DNA from: Ancalomicrobiaceae bacterium S20
GTDB lineage: Bacteria; Pseudomonadota; Alphaproteobacteria; Rhizobiales; Ancalomicrobiaceae
DNA length: 64,000 nt
Assembly (NCBI GenBank): GCA_040269895.1
Contig: CP158568.1
Span: 3,872,001-3,936,000, forward strand
Direction of reading: 5' to 3'
In this document: in pieces, positions 25,974 through 34,124 of the stretch
Layout of the letters: each line of letters opens with the position of its first letter
Numbering within the stretch: the first letter of the stretch is position 1
The notes under the pieces: generated by a model
Seen by the model: only the letters and a program-made list of their open reading frames with translations
Database searches by the model: none
Told to the model about the DNA's origin: nothing
Made by a program: the position numbers and the translations under genes

Positions 25974-27041
25974 TCACTCGGCCGCGACCGCGCGCGGACC
26001 GGTCGGCCGCAGCGCCTCGTCGCACATCCGATCGAAGGCGATGACCGCATATTCCTCGGACTTGGACAGCGGCGACTGCTTGAACGTGCCGGCGTTGATG
26101 TTCTTCTGCACCGTGGTGATCACTTCGAGATCCTCGGTGATGATCTGCGCCGACCATTCCGTGGTGGCGAAGTTCTCCTCCGCCTTCTCGGGCGAGACAT
26201 CCTCGAAGAAGTACCAGTTGATGTGCTTGATCCTGCCCGGGCCGAGCGGCTCGACGGTCGCGATCGAAGACCCCCAGTCGTAGAGGTTCAGCATCAGGAA
26301 CGGGAAGCGATAGAGATAGCAGCCCTGCGTGTCCCCCGGATTGCGACCGGGCGCATGCAGATGGAAGAACTTCTCTTCCGGGAACACGTTGATCTGGTAT
26401 TTTTCGATGTCGAGCGTCTGGCACAGGCCCGGATGCATGGCCCGGCAGTGATAGCACTCGAGATAATTCTCGCCATAAATCTTCCAATCGACGTCGACGA
26501 TCCGCTCCTTGGTGCGGAAATAATGCTGCTTCTCGAGCGGGAACGGCGCGGCGAGGTCGGCGACCGGGCCGAGCCACTCCAGGAGCGACGGGCCTTCGGT
26601 CGCGATGCGGACGAAGATCAGCCCGCGCCACTCGGTACAGTCGGCGGCGATCAGGCCCCATTCATGGGCGTCGAACTTGGTCTCGGGACCGAAGTTGACC
26701 GCCTTGTGCAGCCGGCCGTCACGGCGGTAGCTCCAGCTGTGATAGGGGCACACGACCAGGCCGCCGCAGCTGCCCGTCTCACCCTTGACCAGCTCGGCTG
26801 CGCGATGCCGGCAGACATTGTGGAAGGCGCGGACGACGCCGTCGTCTCCGCGGATCGCGAAGATGTTGTGGCCGGCGAGCGTGCCGTTCACATAGTCGCC
26901 GGGCTTGGCCATCCGCTCCGACCAGGTGAACAGCAGCCAGTTCTTCTCGAAGATCTCCTTGCGCTCCAGTTCGAAGCGCGCCGGGTCGCGATAGGCATGT
27001 GCGGGCAGCGACCATTCCGCGTCGGATCCGAGAGAGACCAT
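25974..27041 (-). CDS. Rieske non-heme iron oxygenase, alpha subunit (CntA/GbcA/Stc2-like)
   Basis: The 355-residue oxygenase has Rieske ligands Cys77-x-His79 and Cys98-x2-His101, and a mononuclear iron site in GENYLECYHCRAMH with His198 and His203. The position of the usual bridging Asp is Glu195, a feature described for carnitine monooxygenase CntA and related enzymes acting on quaternary ammonium compounds (glycine betaine GbcA, stachydrine Stc2). A C-terminal TEDLEVITTVQ can supply the third iron ligand. An ATG at 27041 with AAGGAG. Beside a PotABC-like transporter and a BetI-like regulator, it likely demethylates or cleaves an imported methylated amine. Substrate unproven. Confidence 0.92.
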   Translation of the reverse strand: MVSLGSDAEWSLPAHAYRDPARFELERKEIFEKNWLLFTWSERMAKPGDYVNGTLAGHNIFAIRGDDGVVRAFHNVCRHRAAELVKGETGSCGGLVVCPYHSWSYRRDGRLHKAVNFGPETKFDAHEWGLIAADCTEWRGLIFVRIATEGPSLLEWLGPVADLAAPFPLEKQHYFRTKERIVDVDWKIYGENYLECYHCRAMHPGLCQTLDIEKYQINVFPEEKFFHLHAPGRNPGDTQGCYLYRFPFLMLNLYDWGSSIATVEPLGPGRIKHINWYFFEDVSPEKAEENFATTEWSAQIITEDLEVITTVQKNINAGTFKQSPLSKSEEYAVIAFDRMCDEALRPTGPRAVAAE

Positions 27042-27258
27042 CGCCAGCTCCTTTGATCGATTTATATTCACGATACTGAAGAGCGACAGCCTCGGCAAGC
27101 CGAATTTTCAGATTTGTGAATTTTCAAGCGGCCATTTCGCAGCCGTGAAAAACGCCATGCGGCGTGCCGACCGATCCCGGCCGGCGCCGACAGGCCAGCG
27201 TATGTCGGGCCGGCGGCATGACGGGCCGGCGCGCGACGCTGCGCGCCGGACCCGCTCG
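27042..27258 (-). promoter_or_regulatory. Upstream region of the Rieske operon with direct-repeat operator candidate
   Basis: This AT-richer gap between the permease stop and the Rieske start holds two exact copies of GAATTTTCA (27102-27110 and 27118-27126), spaced 16 bases start to start, placing them on about the same helix face. On the minus strand a possible promoter, TTGCCG and TATCGT spaced by 17 bases, lies between the repeats and the Rieske start. The repeats could bind the XRE-cupin regulator. The region suggests that the catabolic genes can be expressed separately from the transporter. Confidence 0.5.
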
Positions 27259-28110
27259 TCAGGTCACGATCTGCGCCGTCGGATCGTCGGCGAGCTCGGC
27301 CTTGCGGCGCGCGGCGGCCGCGCGGGCGACTTCGCGGCGGCGCATGATCTCCCAGACGACCGCGCCGGCGATGGTGATCGCAATCAGGATCAGGCCGAGC
27401 GCGTTGACCGCCGGGGTCAGGCCGGTTCGCACCTTCGAGGCGATGTAGATGGTCAGCGTGATATCGGTGCCGCGGGTGAACAGCGTGGTGTTGTAGTTCT
27501 CGAACGACTGGAAGAAGGCGAGCACGCTGCCCGCGATCAGCGATGTCTTGAGGTACGGCAGCAGGATCTTGCGGAACACCTGCGGATGCGAGGCCCCGAG
27601 GTCGAGCGCGGCCTCCTCGAGGCTGCGGTCGAAGCGCTGCAGACGGGCGAGCACCATCAGCATCACATAGGCGGTGATGAAGCTCGACTGGCCGAGCACG
27701 GCCAGATGCAGGCCGCCCTTGACGCCGAGCCGATCCCAGAACACCAGCGTGGAGATGCCGATGATCACACCGGGAGTGAGCAGCGGTGACACCATCACCG
27801 CGTAGAGGAAGTTGCGCGCGCGGCTGTGCAGGCTGTCGAGCAGCATCGCGGCGGCCGTGCCGAGCGGCACCGAGACCGCCACCACCGCGAAGCCGACGAT
27901 CAGCGAGTTCCACAGGCCGTCCCACATCTGGGCGTCGGCGAACAGTGCGTCGAACCACTTCATCGTGGTGCCGGTCCACGGCGTCACCGTCGGGAACCGG
28001 CTCAGGTTGAAGGTCGCGATCGCCATTACGGCGAGTGGCGCGAGCAGGTAGAAGAAGAAGAGCCCGAGATAGGCCCGCATGAGGATGTCGCCGCCGGTGA
28101 TCCGCCGCAT
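27259..28110 (-). CDS. ABC transporter permease, spermidine/putrescine (PotC) family
   Basis: This 283-residue permease has about six helices and the EAA loop EEAALDLGASHPQVFRKILL contacting the ATPase. It resembles PotC/YdcV importers of polyamine-like cations. ATG at 28110 with GAGGGGG upstream; 11 bases after the potB-like stop. The C-terminal tail is charged. With the two preceding genes it forms a type I importer, but no periplasmic binding protein is encoded in the operon. Confidence 0.9.
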   Translation of the reverse strand: MRRITGGDILMRAYLGLFFFYLLAPLAVMAIATFNLSRFPTVTPWTGTTMKWFDALFADAQMWDGLWNSLIVGFAVVAVSVPLGTAAAMLLDSLHSRARNFLYAVMVSPLLTPGVIIGISTLVFWDRLGVKGGLHLAVLGQSSFITAYVMLMVLARLQRFDRSLEEAALDLGASHPQVFRKILLPYLKTSLIAGSVLAFFQSFENYNTTLFTRGTDITLTIYIASKVRTGLTPAVNALGLILIAITIAGAVVWEIMRRREVARAAAARRKAELADDPTAQIVT

Positions 28111-28121
28111 CACGCGCCCCC

Positions 28122-29030
28122 TCACTTCGCGATGTCGGTGAGGCCGACGCGGAACAGCCGCATCACGCCGAGAATGAACAGCACGCAGAGCCCGAGCAGC
28201 ATGAAGGCGTAGGCCGAGCCGCGCGGCCAGTCCTGACCCTCGAAGAACCACTGGTAGATCGTCTCGGTGAACCAGCGCGTGCCGGGCGAGCCGAGCAGCG
28301 CCGGCACGATATAGCTCGATGCCGCCAGCACGAAGACCATGATCGCACCGACCGCGATACCGGGCTTGGCGTGCGGGATCACGATGCGGCGGTGGATCTG
28401 CCATTCCGGCGCGCCGAGATCGCGCGCGGCCTCGACCTGATTGATGTCGAGCGTCTCGATCGCGTTCATGAGCGGGAACATCATGAACAGCAGGAAGGCG
28501 TAGGTCATGCCGATCAGCACGCCGCTGTTGCCGGAGAGCCAGCGGTAGGGCTTGTCGAAGATCCCGACGCCGACCAGCGCCGCGTTGAGCGGGCCGTTGT
28601 AGGCGAGGATGATGTACCAGGCGAAGGTGCGCAGGATCTCGTTGATCCAGAACGGCACGATCAGGAGCAGCACCAGGAAGCCGGCGCGCGCCGGCGTCGC
28701 GACCTTGGCCAGGTGCCAGGCGACCGGGTAGCAGACCGCCAGCGAGAGGAACGTCACCAGGCTCGCGCCCCAGATCGTGCGCACGAAGACCTTCAGGTCG
28801 TCGGCGAGATCAAGCGTGAAGATGTCGGTGCCGGCGAACAGCGAGGCGTAGTTCGCCAGCGTATAGACGTCCTTCGGGCCGCCGCGTTCGAGCTCGGGCA
28901 CGTTCACATGGAACGAGTACTCGGCCATGACGAAATAGGGCAGCACGACCATCATCAGGAGCCAGACGGCCGTGCCGGCGATCATGATGGTGGAGAGCAG
29001 CGGACCATAGCGGTTGACGAGCCGGCTCAT
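28122..29030 (-). CDS. ABC transporter permease, spermidine/putrescine (PotB) family
   Basis: The 302-residue inner-membrane protein has a first helix at residues 14-34 and the EAA motif VEAARDLGAPEWQIHRRIVI (about 210-229). It pairs with the downstream PotC-like permease. Its ATG overlaps the ATPase stop by four bases, giving translational coupling. Confidence 0.9.
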   Translation of the reverse strand: MSRLVNRYGPLLSTIMIAGTAVWLLMMVVLPYFVMAEYSFHVNVPELERGGPKDVYTLANYASLFAGTDIFTLDLADDLKVFVRTIWGASLVTFLSLAVCYPVAWHLAKVATPARAGFLVLLLIVPFWINEILRTFAWYIILAYNGPLNAALVGVGIFDKPYRWLSGNSGVLIGMTYAFLLFMMFPLMNAIETLDINQVEAARDLGAPEWQIHRRIVIPHAKPGIAVGAIMVFVLAASSYIVPALLGSPGTRWFTETIYQWFFEGQDWPRGSAYAFMLLGLCVLFILGVMRLFRVGLTDIAK

Positions 29031-30118
29031 CGGTCAGTTCCTTCAGCGCCGAGGACCAGCGCGTCCTGGGGCGCGAAGGCGACCGTGAAGATGCTATCCT
29101 CGCCGATATGGGCGAGACACCCGTCGTTCGAGAGCTGCATCAGGATCGGCTTGCCGCCGCCCTCGATCGGCTTCAGGAACACGTTGGCGAAGCTGCCTTC
29201 GAAATCGACGTGGTCGACCGGCCGCGACAGGCGGTTCGGACCTTCGACGCCGTCGACCGGCTTCATCCGCTCCGGCCGGACCGAGACCAGCACTTTCGCG
29301 CCGACGCCGAAGCCGCGCGGGTTGCGGGCGAGGAGCGGACCGGCCACCGTGTCGATCCGCGCCTCGGCGCCCGAGACGGCGGCGATCGTGCCGGGGAAGA
29401 CGTTGTTCTCGCCGACGAAGCCGGCGACGAAGGCGCTCGCCGGCTCGTCGTAGATGTCGGCCGGCGCGCCGACCTGCTCGAGCTGGCCGCGCGACATGAC
29501 GCCGACACGGTCCGACATGGTCAGGGCCTCGCCCTGGTCGTGGGTGATGTAGATGAAGGTCAGGCCGGTGCGGCGCTGGATGGCGCGCAGTTCGGCGCGC
29601 ATGTGCTGGCGCAGCTTCAGATCGAGCGCGGAGAGCGGCTCGTCGAGCAGCATGACCTGCGGCTCGACGGCGAGCGCACGGGCGATGGCGACGCGCTGCT
29701 TCATGCCACCGGAGAGCTCGTCGATGCGCTTGTCGGCGGCGTCGGGCAGTGCGATCAGCTCGAGCAGCTCCTGGGCGCGCTTGCGGCGCGCCTCGCGGGC
29801 GACGCCACGCATTTCGAGGCCGAAAGCGATGTTCTCGGCCACGGTCATCATCGGGAACAGCGCGAGGTTCTGGAAGATCAGCGCGGTCGGCCGCTTGTTC
29901 GGCCCGATGCCGCGCATGTCCTGGCCGCCGATCAGCACGCGGCCGGCGGTCGGGTCCATGAAGCCGGAGACCATGCGCAGGATCGTGGTCTTGCCGCAGC
30001 CCGAGGGACCGAGGAAGGAGAAGAACTCACCGGCGCGGATCTCCAGCGACACGTTCTTCACGGCCGTGAAATCGCCAAATCGCATGGTCACGCCATCGAG
30101 CGTCACGTCGCGGCTCAT
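29027..30118 (-). CDS. ABC transporter ATP-binding protein, PotA family
   Basis: This 363-residue ATPase has Walker A GPSGCGKTT, signature LSGGMKQR, Walker B VMLLDEPLSALD, the H-loop in YITHDQGEAL, and a C-terminal TOBE domain (about 280-355). The ATG at 30118 is preceded by GGAGGAG. It powers the PotBC-like permeases; the family imports polyamines, betaines and related cations. First gene of the transporter operon. Confidence 0.92.
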   Translation of the reverse strand: MSRDVTLDGVTMRFGDFTAVKNVSLEIRAGEFFSFLGPSGCGKTTILRMVSGFMDPTAGRVLIGGQDMRGIGPNKRPTALIFQNLALFPMMTVAENIAFGLEMRGVAREARRKRAQELLELIALPDAADKRIDELSGGMKQRVAIARALAVEPQVMLLDEPLSALDLKLRQHMRAELRAIQRRTGLTFIYITHDQGEALTMSDRVGVMSRGQLEQVGAPADIYDEPASAFVAGFVGENNVFPGTIAAVSGAEARIDTVAGPLLARNPRGFGVGAKVLVSVRPERMKPVDGVEGPNRLSRPVDHVDFEGSFANVFLKPIEGGGKPILMQLSNDGCLAHIGEDSIFTVAFAPQDALVLGAEGTDR

Positions 30119-30427
30119 TCGCTTCTCCTCCAACGCCGTCGCCCCGACGGCACGAGCCTGTCCCCGCTCGACGGAATTTCACCGCCCAAAGGGAATGCGG
30201 AAGCGAGCATGAGATCCCGCACGGGGAAACGCAAGGCCGCGCCTGCGTTGAAATGCGTAGAACTTGAGCAGCGCTCAGGTCCGCCAAATATTTGATCGAA
30301 TAAGGTCTTTTGCCGATTTTGACCCGGTTGGGCGAAGTGCAAGTCGCCCTGAGGCCGAAATAAATTTAACGCCGCGCCTGCCGGGGACGGGGCGTCCGCC
30401 GGCCAGGGGCGGAGCGACGAAGGCGCC
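30119..30427 (-). promoter_or_regulatory. Promoter region of the PotABC-like operon with inverted repeats
   Basis: No gene is seen in these 309 bases between the TetR stop and the ATPase start. They hold TGAGC-AGC-GCTCA (30265-30277), extended to six of seven matching bases per arm, and a perfect ten-base palindrome, CAAATATTTG, at 30285-30294. Such short dyads suit a TetR-family repressor; the BetI-like gene just upstream is the obvious candidate. Confidence 0.45.
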
Positions 30428-31057
30428 TCAGGCCCGCCGGGCCCGCTCGCGGGCGACGAGACCGTCGACCCAGTCCTCGCAGACGGTGACGCCTTCAGCA
30501 GGCTGAAAACCACCGGGGTTCAGTCCGCCATCGAGCCAGAGGCCGTCGAGCAGGGAGGAGAGCCCGAGCGCCGCGCGACGGGCATCGAAGTCGACGAAAC
30601 CCTCCTCGCCCGCCAGCGCGGCGAGCTCGCGCTCCAGGCTGGCGCGATAGTCCGAGAAGGTGCGCTTCTGGATCTCCTTCAGCGCCGGCGCGTGCGGCAG
30701 CATGCTCCAGAACACCACCCAGATGTTGATCAGCTTCGGGTCGAACACCCGCGGCGCGAAGGAAGCCTCGAAGAAGGCGGTCAAGCGCGCGCGTGGGCCC
30801 GCGGCGGTGGCGACGTGCTCCAGGATATTGTCGAGAATGTCGACCGAGGCGGTCTCGTAGGCCGCCGCGATCAGTTCCTCGATCCCGGCATAATGGTGAT
30901 TGATCAGGCCGGGCGACACGCCGGCCTCGGCCGCGATGCGACGGGCCGAGACGCCGGCGTGGCCATGCGCCGCCAGACAGCGCAGCGTCGCGTCGACGAG
31001 CAGACCACGGCGGGTCTGCGGCTGGACGCGGCGGAACTTCGGTTCTGGTTTGATCAT
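30428..31057 (-). CDS. TetR-family regulator, BetI-like
   Basis: The 209-residue protein has a TetR HTH (ARRIAAEAGVSPGLINHHY, about residues 37-55) and a BetI-type C-terminal domain (LIAAAYETASVDILDNIL onward). BetI proteins sense choline or betaine, but homologues control other amine pathways. It lies directly upstream of the PotABC-like operon on the same strand, with dyad operators between. ATG at 31057; the earlier start at 31126 would read through the 14-base repeats. Confidence 0.85.
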   Translation of the reverse strand: MIKPEPKFRRVQPQTRRGLLVDATLRCLAAHGHAGVSARRIAAEAGVSPGLINHHYAGIEELIAAAYETASVDILDNILEHVATAAGPRARLTAFFEASFAPRVFDPKLINIWVVFWSMLPHAPALKEIQKRTFSDYRASLERELAALAGEEGFVDFDARRAALGLSSLLDGLWLDGGLNPGGFQPAEGVTVCEDWVDGLVARERARRA

Positions 31058-31063
31058 AAGAGC

Positions 31064-31105
31064 CTCGATCCCAGTCCCTCGATTCCAGTCGCTCGATCCC
31101 GACGT
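31064..31105. repeat. Three tandem 14-base near-repeats
   Basis: Units begin CTCGATCCCAGTCC, CTCGATTCCAGTCG and CTCGATCCCGACGT at 31064, 31078 and 31092. They abut the BetI-like gene's start codon, in its leader or promoter. Function unknown; they may be iterated operator half-sites or slippage products. Confidence 0.65.
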
Positions 31106-31530
31106 CCCGCTCGGGGCGTGGCCCATCCGGTCGGCGCGCCGATCCGGGGGCAGGACGAAGGCCGGGGCTTCCCCACCCCTCGATCCTTGCCGGGCAGATA
31201 GACCCCTGCTTCGGGGGCGGACAAGCCCGGCGCCGTCATCCGGCCCGCCTACCGACTGTTAAGGTTTATACGGACCCGCCGGTTCGGCTTTTAAAATGTT
31301 AGAGCAAAGTGTCGCTGGGCGCGAATCGCTGACGCAGCGGCGGCGCGAGCGACGTCGCGGCACGCGTCATCGGGCCGCGCGCCGCGCTTGCCAGCCCCCG
31401 GCGCGACTGCAATCATCCAGAAACGCGACAGTGTTTCCGTCGGCTCCGAATGGGCATTGGCAACCCGATACCGCCGCCCCCTACCACCGCCAGGGCGGTC
31501 GACCGAACCATCTTCGCAGGGAGTTTCGAC
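31106..31530. other. Intergenic stretch without a recognisable gene
   Basis: The open frames here are GC-biased artefacts without homology I recognise. An AT-richer patch at about 31255-31300 could supply the promoter of the glycine-zipper gene on the plus strand or of the BetI-like gene on the minus strand. No hairpin or RNA was recognised. Confidence 0.4.
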
Positions 31531-32011
31531 ATGACGACCAAGTCTCTCGTCGCCGGCGCACTGGCTGTCGCGCTGGCGGCTCCGTCTCTGGTGACCCCGT
31601 CTCCGGTGCTCGCCCAGATGAGCAAGGAGGATCAGGGCACGATCGGCGGCGCGCTGCTCGGCGGCGCGGTCGGCCTCGATGTTCGGCGGCGGCACCGGCG
31701 GCCATGTCGCCGGCGGCATCATCGGCGCCGTGGTCGGTGGCGTGATCGGCAACCAGATCGGCCGCGCGCTCGACGAGGAGGATCGCCGGCAGCTCGAGCA
31801 GATGACTCGGCGCACCATCACCACCGGCGGCGGCCAGACCTACCGCAACAGGAAGACCGGCGTCGTGGCCAAGACCCGTGTCACCAAGCAGAACAAGAAC
31901 GCCAAGGGCGAGGCCTGCCGCACGGTCGAGCAGGAGGTCGTGCTCAAGGACGGCACCGTCAACCGCGACACGGTCAGCGCCTGCCGCGGCCCGAACGGCT
32001 GGGTGGTCTGA
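31531..32011 (+). pseudogene. Glycine-zipper outer-membrane-type protein, reading frame broken once
   Basis: Read across a shift at about 31675-31679, the product is about 160 residues. A Sec signal (SLVAGALAVALAAPSLVTPS, cleaved after VLAQ or nearby) is followed by a glycine zipper, GGALLGGAVGL then FGGGTGGHVAGGIIGAVVGG, and a soluble domain with two Cys. It resembles the 17-kDa surface-antigen/glycine-zipper 2TM proteins of rickettsiae and rhizobia. One extra base near 31678 explains the break. ATG at 31531. Role in the envelope is inferred from the family. Confidence 0.75.
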
Positions 32012-32015
32012 CGCC

Positions 32016-32902
32016 TTGCGCAAGCTTCGGCGAACCGCGTCCCTGCTCGCGCTCGCGACCGTCGTCGCGGGCGCTTGCGCTTCGGCCTCGGCCGAGGAGG
32101 CGATCCGCGGCCAGTCGAAGGACCTTGCCATCACCATCGCCTCCGAGGCCGGCGAGAACTGGTGCGAGCCGATGGTGCGCATCCGGCTCGAAGCGGCCAA
32201 CCCCGCGAGTTCAGCCGCGACTTCGTCGCCTTCCAGCAGATGGTCGGCCGCATCCGCGCGATCGTTCAGCCACGCTGCCAGACCGCCGAGGGCATCCGCT
32301 TCACCGGGCTGGTCGGGGAGGCCAGGGTCATCGCCGGCGAGATGCTGCGGCTGACCAACTGGCGCTATGTGCCGCTCGACCCCGCAGAGCCGGGCGAGCC
32401 GCTGTGCACCCCCGCGCTCGACGCCTCCGGCGCCTGCGCCACCCGGCGCGGCGCCTATACGACCGCGCGCGACCTGTTCTTCGCCAGTGATGCGCCGGCC
32501 GCGATGCGCTTCACGGCCTTTCTCGATCCGGACGGCGCCAGCGACCTCGAATGGAAGGTCGAACGCACGCTCGGCAAGATCAACGTGCTGCCGCGCCAGG
32601 ACATTCCGGCCGGCTTCGACACGGCCGCCCTGCTGGTCGAGCGCATCCTGCAGGACGTCGAGACCGCCTGCCGGGCCGAGAAGGGCCAGGCCACCATCGC
32701 GCCGCCGGAAGACGTCAACGCCAATCTGGTCGTCCGCAGCCTGCGCTGCCGCTCGCCGAAGGCCGACCGGACCAATCAGATCGTGCTGGCCATGGGCACG
32801 GAACAGGCGATGGTGTTCACGATCGGCAGTTTCGACGGCGACGATGCGCTCGGCCGCTCGGTCGTCGCGCGGATTCTGGCCGCAGCCGATCAGCACCAGT
32901 GA
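32016..32902 (+). pseudogene. Exported protein of unknown function, reading frame broken once
   Basis: A TTG start at 32016 gives a signal peptide (LRRTASLLALATVVAGACAS; either lipoprotein-like at Cys or cleaved after ASA). The mature part, about 270 residues in all, crosses a frame break at the CCCC run 32201-32204 (one C apparently missing) and then continues as REFSRDFVAFQQMVGRIRAI to the stop. I do not recognise the domain; it contains four to six Cys. It starts five bases after the glycine-zipper gene, so the two are probably co-transcribed. Confidence 0.7.
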
Positions 32903-32908
32903 GGACGG

Positions 32909-32973
32909 CCGCAGGGGCGCGAACCTGCGGGCGAGCCCCCCACTGGCACGCGAACCGGCCGACGAACCGGTTC
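32909..32973. terminator. Two hairpins between convergent genes
   Basis: CCGCAGG/CCTGCGG (32909-32930) and GAACCGG/CCGGTTC (32952-32973) each form a perfect seven-base-pair stem with an eight-base loop, in the 85-base gap between the exported-protein gene and galM, which end facing each other. No T-runs follow. They probably end both transcripts. Confidence 0.5.
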
Positions 32974-32987
32974 CGCCCGATCGCGCC

Positions 32988-34007
32988 TCAGCCGAACACC
33001 CGGTATTCCGTCACCTGCCGATAGATCTCGCCCGGCCGCAGCACCGCGCTCGGGAAGCTCGGGTGGTTCGGGCTGTCGGGAAAAACCTGCGGCTCCAGGC
33101 AGAGCGCGGCGCGGCGTCCGGCGATGCGGCCATCGAGGCCGGGGCGGTCCATGGCGAGACCGCCACCGTCGTAGAACTGCAGGCCCGGCTCGGTCGAATG
33201 GACTTCAAGCGTGATCCCGGAGGTCGCGCCGGTCAGCCGCGCATGCAGGCGCGGCGTTGCGGCACGCTCCATGGCGATGACGAAGTTGTGGTCGTAGCCT
33301 GGATCGTCGGCGGTCGGATGCACCGGCCGGGGGGCACGGAAATCGAAGCGGGTGCCGTCGACGGGCGCGATCTCGCCGGTCGGGATCAGGCGATCGTCGA
33401 CCGGCGTATAGGCCGCCGCCGGGATCTCGAGCGTGTGCGCAGAAATGTCCGGGCCGCCGTCAAGGTCGAAATAGCTGTGCGCGGCGAGGTTCACGAGCGT
33501 CGGCGCATCGGTGGTGGCGCCGAGCTCGATTATGAGCCGGCCCTCGCCCGCCTCGCCCGGCACCAGCGCGTAACGGCAGGTCGCCCGCACCGTGCCGGGA
33601 TAGCCCTCCTCGCCATCAGGCGAGACGAGGCCGAGCGTGATCGACGTCGCGTCGACGGCCTCGACCGTCCAGATCTTGCGCGAGAAGCCGAGTGCGCCGC
33701 CGTGCAGGTGGGTGCGGCCCTTCTCGTTCAGGGTCACGCGATGCTCGACGCCGTCGAGGGTGAAGCGGCCGTCGGCGAGGCGGTTGGCGCAGCGCCCGGC
33801 GATCACGCCGAAATAGGGCGAGGCGGCGCGATAGTCTTCAACCGTCGGCAGCCCGAGCACGAGACGGCGCGGGTCGCCGGGCCGGAGCAGGCGCAGGTCC
33901 TGAATGATCGCGCCATAGGTCAGGATCGCGACCTCGAGCCGGCCGTCGGAGAGTACGATCCGGTCGACGTCGCCGTCGGGCAGCACACCGAAAGGCGTGA
34001 TGGTCAT
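32988..34007 (-). CDS. galM: Aldose 1-epimerase (galactose mutarotase)
   Basis: The roughly 340-residue beta-sandwich enzyme interconverts alpha- and beta-anomers of aldohexoses. Catalytic residues lie in NEKGRTHLHGG (His), NLAAHSYFDLDG (His) and HSTEPGLQFYDGG (Glu). An ATG at 34007, preceded by GGGAGGGA at good spacing, is chosen over the ATG at 34013. It opens the galactose/galactonate cluster: it provides the anomer used by the dehydrogenase encoded next to it. Confidence 0.93.
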   Translation of the reverse strand: MTITPFGVLPDGDVDRIVLSDGRLEVAILTYGAIIQDLRLLRPGDPRRLVLGLPTVEDYRAASPYFGVIAGRCANRLADGRFTLDGVEHRVTLNEKGRTHLHGGALGFSRKIWTVEAVDATSITLGLVSPDGEEGYPGTVRATCRYALVPGEAGEGRLIIELGATTDAPTLVNLAAHSYFDLDGGPDISAHTLEIPAAAYTPVDDRLIPTGEIAPVDGTRFDFRAPRPVHPTADDPGYDHNFVIAMERAATPRLHARLTGATSGITLEVHSTEPGLQFYDGGGLAMDRPGLDGRIAGRRAALCLEPQVFPDSPNHPSFPSAVLRPGEIYRQVTEYRVFG

Positions 34008-34124
34008 CGGCATTCCCTCCCTCGTCGGCGCGTGCCTTCGGTGGACGCGCTCCGTTGTCCCGCTTGATGTACCCGAGCGCCGACGCGGGCTACAGAGCCC
34101 GCGCCGGCGGATCGTCTCGCCGGA

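Noticed and set aside
31296-32490. Plus-strand open frames overlapping the glycine-zipper and exported-protein genes as extra genes
   Set aside because: They are the alternative frames of the two frame-broken genes and have Arg-rich, domainless translations.
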